Part shown: positions 1 through 5,565 of the stretch, piece after piece
Position numbering within the stretch: position 1 is the first letter of the stretch
How the letters are laid out: each line of letters begins with the position of its first letter
Assembly (NCBI GenBank): GCA_017518025.1
Contig: JAFWWR010000212.1
Location: 1-9,821 of the forward strand
DNA: 9,821 nt
DNA from: Clostridia bacterium
GTDB lineage: Bacteria > Bacillota > Clostridia > Oscillospirales > CAG-272
Direction of reading: 5' to 3'
Translations under genes and position numbers: made by a program
The notes under the pieces: model-generated
Database searches by the model: none
What the model was told of the DNA's origin: nothing
What the model saw: the letters and a program-made list of their open reading frames with translations, nothing else

Positions 1-1413
1 CCATACCGCCTCCACCGGAGTCCGTTCCGCCTGAGCCAGCGCCTCTTCCCAGGTGTAGCATCCCTTCTGCTTCGACTGGCAGGTGATGACGTTGCGCAGG
101 AACGGGAGTCTCTTGCAGTGGAGCGGACGGAGCGTGTCGCAGGACTGAAGTTCCGGACACAGCTCCTTGATGATAGATACGTAGTCCGAGTCCTTGTAGC
201 CGTCGATCATGACGAGCGTGTGGGTGTCGGACTGGCGGAGCAGATACTCCGCCTCGTGGATCTTGTAGGCGGTGTTCACCGTGACCAGCACCGCGCCGAT
301 CTTCACCGTCGCCCAGAAGGTAATGTACCACTGGGGAACGTTGGTCGCCCATATGGCCACGTGGTCGCCCTGCTTTACGCCGAGGGAGATCAGCGCCCGG
401 GCGAACTCGTCCACGTCGTCGCGGAACTCCGGATAGGTGCGGGTGTAGTCAAGCGTGGTGTACCGGAAAGCGTACTGCTCCGGGAACTCCTCGCACATCC
501 GGTCCAGCACCTGCGGGAAGGTCAGGTCGATGAGCATTTCCTTCTCCCAGACGTACTTTCCGTCGCCCCGGATGGAGGTCTGCAGCCGCCCGGCGGCCGC
601 GCCCTCCTCGATGAAACGGCTCATGAAGTTCGCGAAATGGGGGAACACGACGCCCGCGTCGGACAGATCCGGCATGTACTGCTTCAGCCATTCCAGCGAA
701 ACGTAACCCTCGTAGTTGATGGAGCGGAGCGCGCTCATGAAGTCGTCGATGGGCAGATCGCCCTCGCCCATCATGCGGTATTCCGGCTTGCCGTCCGCCA
801 TGACGGAGTCCTTGATGTGAGTGTACTTGATGTACGCGCCGAGATTCTGGATCGTCTCCTCCGCGCTCTCCCCGGCGAAACGGTACGGATGATGCATATC
901 CCAGAGAGCGCCCACCGCGTCGCTGCCGATGGCGGCGAGGACCGACGCCAGCCGGTCCGTGTGGGAATAGACTCCGTTGGTCTCGATGAGCAGGGTCACG
1001 CCCGCCGCCTCCGCCTCGGGAGCCAGCTCACGCATGGGGGCGATCACATATTCGTCGTCGAAATCGGTGGTGATCTCCGCGGTCCGGTCTCCCAGCACCC
1101 GGATGTACTTGCAGCCGATGCCGGCGGCGACCTTGATATACAGCTTAAGCTCCTCCACGGCCTCGTCGCGCTTTTCCGGGAACCGCAGGGCGCACCCGGA
1201 GGAGAGGCAGGAGATCTCCAGCTTCATTTTTTCCAGTTTTTCTCTCGTTTTTGCGATATTTTCGTCCCGGAAGGGAGCCGCGGACGCCGTAAAACGCGTG
1301 CCGCCGAGGCCTCTCATCTCGACGCCGGAATAGCCGACGTCCTTGGCCATGGACCAGATCTCCTCCCATGAGTAATCGGGACAGCCGAGAGTCGAAAATG
1401 CGATTTTCATCAT
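1..1413 (-). CDS. TIM-barrel / acyl-CoA synthetase (AMP-binding) fusion protein, 3' end outside window
   Basis: I translated this frame by hand: 471 codons from ATG at 1413 run to the left edge without a stop. Residues 1-265 resemble the sugar-phosphate isomerase/epimerase (xylose isomerase-like, AP_endonuc_2) TIM barrel. Candidate metal ligands sit in the usual order: E144 (LIETNG), D172 and H175 (WDMHHPYR), H199 (THIKD), E241 (SLEW). From about residue 292 the protein becomes the N-terminal part of an acyl-CoA synthetase of the ANL superfamily, with LGVKQGDHVAIWATNVPQW and KIGAVLVTVNTAYKIHEAEY. The P-loop and adenylation core lie beyond the window. Both halves are in one open frame with no internal stop. 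The start is the first of two adjacent ATG codons, after a weak GGTGA; ATG at 1410 is also possible. A T-box leader lies 78 bases upstream. Substrates cannot be named from sequence; the family call for each half is firm. Confidence 0.85.
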   Translation of the reverse strand, partial: MMKIAFSTLGCPDYSWEEIWSMAKDVGYSGVEMRGLGGTRFTASAAPFRDENIAKTREKLEKMKLEISCLSSGCALRFPEKRDEAVEELKLYIKVAAGIGCKYIRVLGDRTAEITTDFDDEYVIAPMRELAPEAEAAGVTLLIETNGVYSHTDRLASVLAAIGSDAVGALWDMHHPYRFAGESAEETIQNLGAYIKYTHIKDSVMADGKPEYRMMGEGDLPIDDFMSALRSINYEGYVSLEWLKQYMPDLSDAGVVFPHFANFMSRFIEEGAAAGRLQTSIRGDGKYVWEKEMLIDLTFPQVLDRMCEEFPEQYAFRYTTLDYTRTYPEFRDDVDEFARALISLGVKQGDHVAIWATNVPQWYITFWATVKIGAVLVTVNTAYKIHEAEYLLRQSDTHTLVMIDGYKDSDYVSIIKELCPELQSCDTLRPLHCKRLPFLRNVITCQSKQKGCYTWEEALAQAERTPVEAVW

Positions 1414-1490
1414 AATCACCGCTTTCTTTGGATTTGCGCCGTGGCGCATGATCGGCACGGACGCGCCGCGCGAGCGTGGGACGGGAAAAC

Positions 1491-1520
1491 AAAAAACCTC
1501 CGTCTCAAAAGAGACGAAGG
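1491..1520 (-). terminator. T-box intrinsic terminator
   Basis: A 10-bp stem, CCTTCGTCTC (1511-1520) with GAGACGGAGG (1497-1506) and one U-G pair, has a TTTT loop and is followed by six U. The T-box bulge region lies just upstream, as expected for the mutually exclusive antiterminator. Confidence 0.85.
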
Positions 1521-1754
1521 AAACCTCCGCGGTACCACTCTTGTTGCCCGCCGTAAGGCGGACCGCTCACGAGCACGGTCTCATGCTCTGCCCTTGATAA
1601 CGGAGGGCGACCCGGCCGATGATACTTGCCCGCGGGCTTTCCCATGGCTGTTCAGGGGTGAGATGAGATCCGTACGTTCCCGCTGCCTTGCACCGACCGG
1701 CAGCTCTCTGGCGGACGATTGCGGAACTCTGTTCCCCGTCATTGCATTTCTGAT
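1491..1754 (-). ncRNA. T-box riboswitch leader (tRNA-sensing), probably Leu- or Ile-specific
   Basis: The minus strand carries the T-box core AGAGTGGTACCGCGG (1527-1541), just before an intrinsic terminator. Stem I is recognisable. GGGG (1734-1737) pairs with CCCC (1655-1658). GAG-TCCG (1722-1729) pairs with CGGA-CTC with one U-U mismatch. AGAGAG precedes a distal stem CTGCC/GGCAG whose loop holds GGTGCAA. My fold leaves ATCTCA (1659-1664) as the 3' side of the specifier loop. CTC (Leu) followed by A fits the usual specifier-purine pattern best; ATC (Ile) is the alternative. The bulge UGGU would pair with a tRNA ending A73-CCA, which fits Leu or Ile and disfavours Ser and Trp (G73). The T-box itself is clear; the specifier is inference. 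It reads toward the TIM-barrel/acyl-CoA synthetase fusion. Confidence 0.87.
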
Positions 1755-1760
1755 GAGGGT

Positions 1761-1789
1761 ATCGTACCACAAAGGGGGAAGAATGTCAA
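1761..1789 (-). promoter_or_regulatory. Sigma-A promoter of the T-box transcript
   Basis: On the minus strand TTGACA (1784-1789) is followed after exactly 17 bp by TACGAT (1761-1766). This places transcription start near 1754, just ahead of stem I of the T-box. It is divergent from the tRNA-Trp promoter, whose -35 box begins 40 bp away. Confidence 0.85.
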
Positions 1790-1829
1790 GAGGAAAGGCG
1801 AAAATTTTTTCACAAGTTGAGAATTATAC

Positions 1830-1858
1830 TTGCAAAGGGGATGAAACTGTGGTATACT
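1830..1858 (+). promoter_or_regulatory. Sigma-A promoter of tRNA-Trp
   Basis: TTGCAA (1830-1835), 17 bp, then TATACT (1853-1858). The predicted start near 1865 leaves a leader of about 15 nt before the mature tRNA at 1880. Confidence 0.82.
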
Positions 1859-1879
1859 ATAGTCCGTTCCGAATAACGT

Positions 1880-1952
1880 AGGGGTATAGCTCAGTTGGTA
1901 GAGCAGCGGTCTCCAAAACCGCGTGTCCTGAGTTCGAATCTTAGTGCCCCTG
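1880..1952 (+). tRNA. tRNA-Trp (anticodon CCA)
   Basis: A complete cloverleaf can be drawn. The acceptor AGGGGTA pairs with TGCCCCT (one U-G). The D-arm is GCTC/GAGC. The anticodon stem GCGGT/ACCGC encloses CTCCAAA with anticodon CCA. The T-arm CTGAG/CTTAG (one G-U) encloses TTCGAAT. The A1-U72 pair and G73 match Firmicute tRNA-Trp identity. The 3' CCA is not encoded (the discriminator is followed by AATTG), so it must be added after transcription. A promoter and a terminator bracket it, so it is a single-tRNA transcription unit. Confidence 0.97.
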
Positions 1953-1990
1953 AATTGAAAAAGGACCGCCTCGCGGTCCTTTTTCAATTC
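1952..1990 (+). terminator. Terminator of tRNA-Trp, perfect 18-bp hairpin
   Basis: The left arm GAATTGAAAAAGGACCGC (1952-1969) is matched exactly by its reverse complement (1973-1990) around a CTC loop. The stem contains both the A tract and the U tract, so it could act in both directions. It starts at the tRNA discriminator base. Confidence 0.88.
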
Positions 1991-2018
1991 AGCGATACAA
2001 ACGAGCAGAACTCAGGCG

Positions 2019-2042
2019 GAAAAACCGCCTCGGCGGTTTTTC
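2019..2042. terminator. Second bidirectional terminator-like hairpin
   Basis: GAAAAACCGCC (2019-2029), loop TC, GGCGGTTTTTC (2032-2042): a perfect 11-bp stem with A and U tracts inside it, the same design as the tRNA-Trp terminator. No gene lies between the two, so it probably belonged to a lost transcription unit or to the accessory stretch that follows. Confidence 0.65.
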
Positions 2043-2114
2043 GGCACTTTGCGGAGTGAACATGCAATTTAACCAAAACGAGATGCAAAGTGCGGAGTTC
2101 GAGTCTTGGTGCCG
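2042..2114 (+). pseudogene. Decayed tRNA-like sequence (possible tRNA relic)
   Basis: This 73-nt stretch has an acceptor-like end pairing, CGGCACT (2042-2048) with GGTGCCG (2108-2114), closing with one U-G. Its 3' part carries a T-loop-like TTCGAGT. The 19 bases at 2095-2113 match the 3' end of tRNA-Trp (1930-1948) at 17 positions. The D-arm and anticodon arm do not fold: no GG in the D-loop, no 7-nt anticodon loop, although CCAAAAC is present as in tRNA-Trp. The T-stem has a mismatch. It therefore looks like a broken or partial tRNA copy rather than a working tRNA. It abuts the left edge of the first hairpin-array element. Confidence 0.4.
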
Positions 2115-2296
2115 TGAAATAAATCCGCTTATGCGGATTCGTGAAATACGCTTCGCGCGTGAAATACGCCTTCGGCGTGTGAAATGCCTGCGGGCGTGGG
2201 TGGATTTATTTCATTTCACATCCCGCGACAGCGGGATATTTCACAATTTGCCGTCGGGCAAATTATTTCACATCTCGCGCAAGCGAGATATTTCAC
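2114..2296. repeat. Hairpin-array element, copy 1 (GTGAAAT / ATTTCAC punctuated)
   Basis: Four GTGAAAT units (2114, 2141, 2159, 2179) separate small hairpins in the left half. Four ATTTCAC units (2213, 2238, 2265, 2290), their exact reverse complement, separate hairpins in the right half. The outer arm TGAAATAAATCC (2115-2126) pairs with GGATTTATTTCA (2202-2213). Hairpins include ATCCGC/GCGGAT (2123-2138), ACGCC/GGCGT, ATCCCGC-GACA-GCGGGAT (2220-2237), AATTTGCC-GTCG-GGCAAATT (2245-2264) and ATCTCGC-GCAA-GCGAGAT (2272-2289). There is no coding signal; the open frames across it have no ribosome binding site. It may act as structured RNA or as a non-autonomous mobile repeat. Confidence 0.85.
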
Positions 2297-2358
2297 TTGT
2301 TTTTTCGTGAGTTCAAATCCATCTGTCAAAAACGGATATCTATCTTTTCCGTGCTCTC

Positions 2359-2403
2359 TTGAAAAAAGAAAAGGACTGCAAAGCAGTCCTTTTCTTTTTT
2401 CAA
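2359..2403. terminator. Perfect 21-bp terminator-like hairpin between the two repeats
   Basis: The left arm (2359-2379, ending AAAAGGACTGC) and right arm (2383-2403, starting GCAGTCCTTTT) are exact reverse complements around an AAA loop. A and U tracts lie inside the stem, as in the hairpins at 1952 and 2019. It separates the two hairpin-array copies and ends one base before copy 2. Confidence 0.7.
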
Positions 2404-2404
2404 C

Positions 2405-2582
2405 GAAATAAATCCGCTTGCACGGATTTGTGAAATACGCTCCGCGCGTGAAATACGCCTTTGGCGTGTGAAATGCCTGCGGGCGTTAAAGGATTTATTT
2501 CATTTCACATCCCGCGACAGCGGGATATTTCACATTTGCCTTGAGGCAAATATTTCACGTCGAGCAGAGCGAGACATTTCAC
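2405..2582. repeat. Hairpin-array element, copy 2
   Basis: It has the same order of parts as copy 1: GAAATAAATCC (2405-2415), GTGAAAT at 2430, 2448 and 2468, GGATTTATTTCATTTCAC (2491-2508), and ATTTCAC at 2527, 2552 and 2576. The hairpin at 2509-2526 is identical to that of copy 1. Others differ in ways that keep pairing. GCC-GTCG-GGC becomes GCCT-TG-AGGC. The last hairpin changes to GTC-GA-GC/GC-GA-GAC, which would form tandem G-A pairs. Such covariation supports selection on structure. The copy ends 17 bases before the ATG of a broken four-helix-bundle-like gene. Confidence 0.85.
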
Positions 2583-2599
2583 TAAATAAGGAGAAAAGC

Positions 2600-2674
2600 A
2601 TGGCCGAGTCGAAATTAAGAGACATGTCTGTTCAGTTTGCGGTCAACGCGATTGAGTGCATTATAACATTTTAA
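2600..2674 (+). pseudogene. 5' remnant of a four-helix-bundle (23S rRNA IVP-like) gene
   Basis: A good ribosome binding site, AAGGAG (2588-2593), stands 6 bases before ATG. The 24-residue product begins MAESKLRDMSVQFAVNAI, which from memory resembles the first helix of four-helix-bundle proteins of the 23S rRNA intervening-sequence (IVP/S23) family in Clostridia; those are around 120 residues. Here a stop follows in AT-rich sequence and the rest of the bundle is absent, so this looks like a gene cut off soon after its start, before the methyltransferase region. The family call is recall from a short segment. The alternative is a genuine short peptide. Confidence 0.5.
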
Positions 2675-2724
2675 CATAAGGTCATAGTATTCTGAAATGT
2701 TCTTGAAGTCCATAACCCCCCATT

Positions 2725-3513
2725 TTACTCATCTTTTTTCCTGAAAATATCCAGAATATGCCCCGTCATGCCGATCATATCCGGTCTTTCACATATCGTT
2801 TGAACATAATTGACGTAGTGCCCAAACGCTTCTTCGCTCATTTTTTCAAGGAGTTCGCGTATTATGCCTGATATCATATCGGTCCCCACCAAATGAAGAC
2901 GCTCAACTGAAAAACCGTTCATAACGGAGTTTATATCTTCTATTCTGCAGACAGCAAGTCCTTTTTCTTGAATCTCCTCAAGACGATAGTTTTCTTTTTC
3001 GGCGTTATCTGCAATAACTTTGTTTGTTATTCTGTTGTTTCTGAAAAGATAGTTCATCACCGTCATTTCGTTTAAGATATATGCAGCAAAAACAACTCCG
3101 CCCGTTTTTGTTACCCGGAGCGCCTCGGAGATTACTTTCTTTTTATCCGCTTCTTCCGTCAGATGATAAAGCGGACCGAGTACCAATGTCATATCGTAAC
3201 AGTCGTTTTCAAAAGCGGAAAGTTCTCTTGCGTCTCCCTGTACAACGGATATATCTTCATTCGGCAAAGTGTCCGCTTTGAATTGTTCTATGTGAAGCGG
3301 AACAAGCTCCAATGCATCGACTCTATAACCTAATCTCGCAAGATAATGCGAGTATCGACCCGTTCCCGCACCGACCTCGAGGATTCTTGCTCCGGGGAAA
3401 AGATATTTTTCAACATAACGTACGGTCGTCAGAAACTCAACGCGACCGAACCTTTCGTCAAGGCGCTCTTTTTCTTCGCCTTTATTATAATAATCTATTA
3501 TTTGGTTTCCCAT
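2725..3513 (-). CDS. Class I SAM-dependent methyltransferase
   Basis: 262 residues, a normal size for a stand-alone Rossmann-fold methyltransferase. Motif I is E46-VGAGTGRY-54, the SAM-binding glycine loop. An acidic residue closes the next strand (E69 in DALEL). QGDA (D94) fits the adenine-contacting motif, and LVLGPLYHL (110-118) is the motif IV region common in ubiE/SAM_MT_11-type enzymes. The substrate cannot be predicted; the C-terminal 110 residues, with mixed helices, would define it. The start has AAGAGG about 7 bases upstream. The gene has its own promoter and lies between accessory repeats and the transporter operon. It is clearly AT-richer than the operon, which suggests separate acquisition. 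No clear terminator is visible downstream. Confidence 0.9.
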   Translation of the reverse strand: MGNQIIDYYNKGEEKERLDERFGRVEFLTTVRYVEKYLFPGARILEVGAGTGRYSHYLARLGYRVDALELVPLHIEQFKADTLPNEDISVVQGDARELSAFENDCYDMTLVLGPLYHLTEEADKKKVISEALRVTKTGGVVFAAYILNEMTVMNYLFRNNRITNKVIADNAEKENYRLEEIQEKGLAVCRIEDINSVMNGFSVERLHLVGTDMISGIIRELLEKMSEEAFGHYVNYVQTICERPDMIGMTGHILDIFRKKDE

Positions 3514-3547
3514 TGTTTTGCCTCTTTTCTAATATAATTTGAACAAA

Positions 3548-3576
3548 ATTATACCATAACAAACACGCGTTATCAA
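3548..3576 (-). promoter_or_regulatory. Sigma-A promoter of the methyltransferase gene
   Basis: Minus strand TTGATA (3571-3576), 17 bp, TATAAT (3548-3553). The expected start near 3541 gives a leader of about 28 nt containing the AAGAGG ribosome binding site. Confidence 0.85.
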
Positions 3577-3601
3577 TATACCGATAGCAGAATAAAAACA
3601 T

Positions 3602-3626
3602 CGGCGGAGTTGTAAATAATCCGCCG
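3602..3626 (-). terminator. Weak hairpin, possible secondary terminator
   Basis: CGGCGGA (3602-3608) pairs with TCCGCCG (3620-3626) across an 11-nt loop. On the minus strand it is followed by ATGTTTTTATT, so it could back up the strong operon terminator just upstream and insulate the methyltransferase promoter. Confidence 0.4.
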
Positions 3627-3654
3627 TTTGAGGTTAACTATTAATCGGCTCACA

Positions 3655-3694
3655 CAAAAACAAACTCCCGGCGGCAGTATTCACTGCCGCCGGG
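3655..3694 (-). terminator. Strong terminator of the oligopeptide transporter operon
   Basis: CCCGGCGGCAG and CTGCCGCCGGG (3667-3677 and 3684-3694) form a perfect 11-bp GC-rich stem with a 6-nt loop. On the minus strand it is followed by GAGTTTGTTTTTG. It lies 32 bases past the oppA-like stop. A T run on the plus side (3698-3703) suggests it can also stop plus-strand transcription. Confidence 0.85.
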
Positions 3695-3726
3695 ACGTTT
3701 TTTGTCAGATCTTACTTACCGGTCGA

Positions 3727-5463
3727 TTATCTGCCGAACTGGCAGTCGTTGTTACCGGAGTCGGTGATCCACATTTCGAGCATGTTGATCGGGTCGTTGA
3801 AGTCGGCGATCCAGCCTTCGCGTGCGAAGTCGAAGTTGCCGGCCTTACGCTCTTCCAGGAACACGTTCCAGTCCTGAGTCTGGATCGTGAGCTCGATGCC
3901 GATCTCCTTGAGGTCCTGCTGAATGGACTCGGCGACGGCGATGTGACCCGTGGACTCGTTGGTCAGGTACTCGAGCTGGATGGGGGTCTCCTCGGAGAGG
4001 ACGCCCTCATCGGTGAACTTGTAGCCGGCGGCCTTCAGCAGAGTGATGGCCTCAGCCACGGTCTTATCGTGCTCGTTGTTGGTCGCATAAGCGTCGAAGT
4101 AGCCGTCCTCGGCGTCCTTCTTGAACTCGCCCCCGTTACCGTCGGCCATGCCGAGCGGGATGAAGGAGTTAGCGACGACCTGACCGGTCTGACCGACGTT
4201 CTCAACGATGAAGTCGCGGTCGATGAGGATGGTGAACGCCTTACGCATGCAAGCTGCCTGCTCGGGAGTCTTGCCCTCGAAGATGGAGCTCTTCGCGTTG
4301 AACGCAACGTAGTAGGTGCCGAGCTCGTCGACGATGTGGAATTCGGGGTTGTCAAGGAGAGACTTGATCTCGTCGGTGGGAACCGCGTCCGCAAAGTCGA
4401 TGTTGCCGGCGTTGTATGCCGCATAGATGGCGGTGTCGTCGGCGGAAAGCATGAACTCAAGCTTTTCGACGGTGACCTTGTCAGCGTCATACCAGTAGGG
4501 GTTCTTTTCGTAGGTCATGGAGGTGCCGTGCTTCCACTCGGTGCAGACGTATGCGCCGTTGGAGACGAAGCCGGCCTCGGTGCACCAGCCGCCGGGCTGT
4601 GTCGCGTAGTCGGGATTAGCCTCGACAGCGGACTGCTTGACGGGGTAGAAGGTCGGGAACGCCATGAGGTCTTCCATGTAAGCGCAGGGTGCCTCGAGCT
4701 CGAACTCAAGGGTCACGTCATCCTTCGCGGTGACGGCGAGTTCGTTCGGATAGCCCTTGAAGCCGGAGAACATGTAGCCGTAGTCGGCTCCGGTGTCCTC
4801 GGAGGCGGCGCGCTTCCACGCGTACTCAAAGTCGGCGGCGGTAAGGTCGGAGCCGTCGGACCACTTCAGGCCTTCCTTCAGGGTGACGGTGTAGACGGTA
4901 CCTTCGTCATTGACTTCGTAGCTTTCGGCGCAAGCGGGGACGCACTTGCCTTCAGCGTTGTAGGTGTAAAGACCGGAGAAGGAGTTTGCCGCGAGGCAAG
5001 CGCCGTCAACGGAGCTGTTGAGAGCGGGATCGAGATAATCCGGCTCGCTGGCAAGGTTCAGACGGAGAGTGTCGGAATCGTTGCCGAGGGTGGTGTACAT
5101 AAAGAACTTGGTCGCATAGGCGTTCGAGTAGATGCCCGAGACGTAATCCTTCTGCAGATACACGTCGTTGTAGTAGTAGATCGGGATCACGCAGTTGGTG
5201 GCCATGAGGATGTCCTCTGCCTGGTGCATGAGGTCAACGCGCTTCGCAAAGTCGGTCTCGCGTTTGATCTCGGTGATCAGATCGTTGTACTTGGACCAGT
5301 CTTTGATGGGGTCGATGAACGCTTCGTCCACAAGGTCCTTGGCGTCCACGGTCGCTTCTTTGTCGTCGCCGCCGGTAGCCTTTTCGTCTGTGCCGTTGTT
5401 GGCGCAAGCGCAAAGCGCAACTACCATGAGGATCGCAAAGAGCAGAGCAAGAATCTTCTTCAT
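3727..5463 (-). CDS. Peptide ABC transporter substrate-binding lipoprotein, apparently circularly permuted
   Basis: 578 residues of the SBP_bac_5 (OppA/DppA) family, which captures peptides outside the cell for the adjacent permease. Residues 1-20 are a lipoprotein signal with the lipidated cysteine probably C20 (ALCAC). After a short acidic linker, residues about 42-125 match the family's usual C-terminal segment: DWSKYNDLI, RVDLMHQAEDILMATN, IPIYYYNDVYLQ, SGIYSNAYATKFFMYTT. The usual mature N-terminus then follows at 129 (DTLRLNLASEPDYLDPAL), with the family signature GLKWSDGSDLTAADFEYAW at 198-216. The protein ends at NMLEMWITDSGNNDCQFGR, where homologues continue into the segment that is here at the front. 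No remnant of that segment lies after the stop. A GGAGG precedes ATG by 8 bases. It is last in the operon, 102 bases after oppF. Family call firm; substrate unknown. Confidence 0.92.
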   Translation of the reverse strand: MKKILALLFAILMVVALCACANNGTDEKATGGDDKEATVDAKDLVDEAFIDPIKDWSKYNDLITEIKRETDFAKRVDLMHQAEDILMATNCVIPIYYYNDVYLQKDYVSGIYSNAYATKFFMYTTLGNDSDTLRLNLASEPDYLDPALNSSVDGACLAANSFSGLYTYNAEGKCVPACAESYEVNDEGTVYTVTLKEGLKWSDGSDLTAADFEYAWKRAASEDTGADYGYMFSGFKGYPNELAVTAKDDVTLEFELEAPCAYMEDLMAFPTFYPVKQSAVEANPDYATQPGGWCTEAGFVSNGAYVCTEWKHGTSMTYEKNPYWYDADKVTVEKLEFMLSADDTAIYAAYNAGNIDFADAVPTDEIKSLLDNPEFHIVDELGTYYVAFNAKSSIFEGKTPEQAACMRKAFTILIDRDFIVENVGQTGQVVANSFIPLGMADGNGGEFKKDAEDGYFDAYATNNEHDKTVAEAITLLKAAGYKFTDEGVLSEETPIQLEYLTNESTGHIAVAESIQQDLKEIGIELTIQTQDWNVFLEERKAGNFDFAREGWIADFNDPINMLEMWITDSGNNDCQFGR

Positions 5464-5565
5464 TTTTGTTCCTCCAAATAGTGTTTTTTTGTTTTTTATT
5501 TATAGCTCTTCCTCGCGTCCGTCCCCAGGCGCCCGGAAAGAAAACTATACGTTGTCAGGCCGGGA

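Noticed and set aside
118..1371. A 417-codon plus-strand frame at the left end
   Set aside because: It is in codon register opposite the TIM-barrel/acyl-CoA synthetase gene. Its product has no family resemblance, and the minus-strand translation is clearly a real protein.
1491..1754. The T-box senses tRNA-Trp, the neighbouring tRNA
   Set aside because: No UGG falls in the specifier loop by my fold, and the UGGU bulge would mispair with the G73 discriminator of tRNA-Trp. The two units are divergent.
2056..2310. Open frames of 75-84 codons across the hairpin array
   Set aside because: The frames translate palindromic repeats, with no ribosome binding site and no protein-like composition.
2114..2582. 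A CRISPR array
   Set aside because: The repeated unit is only 7 bases, its orientation reverses in mid-element, and the intervening sequences are palindromes conserved between the two copies rather than unique spacers.
3628..5481. A 617-codon open frame on the plus strand opposite the oppA-like gene
   Set aside because: It is the antisense shadow of a codon-biased gene. There is no ribosome binding site and no recognisable domain, while the minus strand shows a lipoprotein signal and family motifs throughout.
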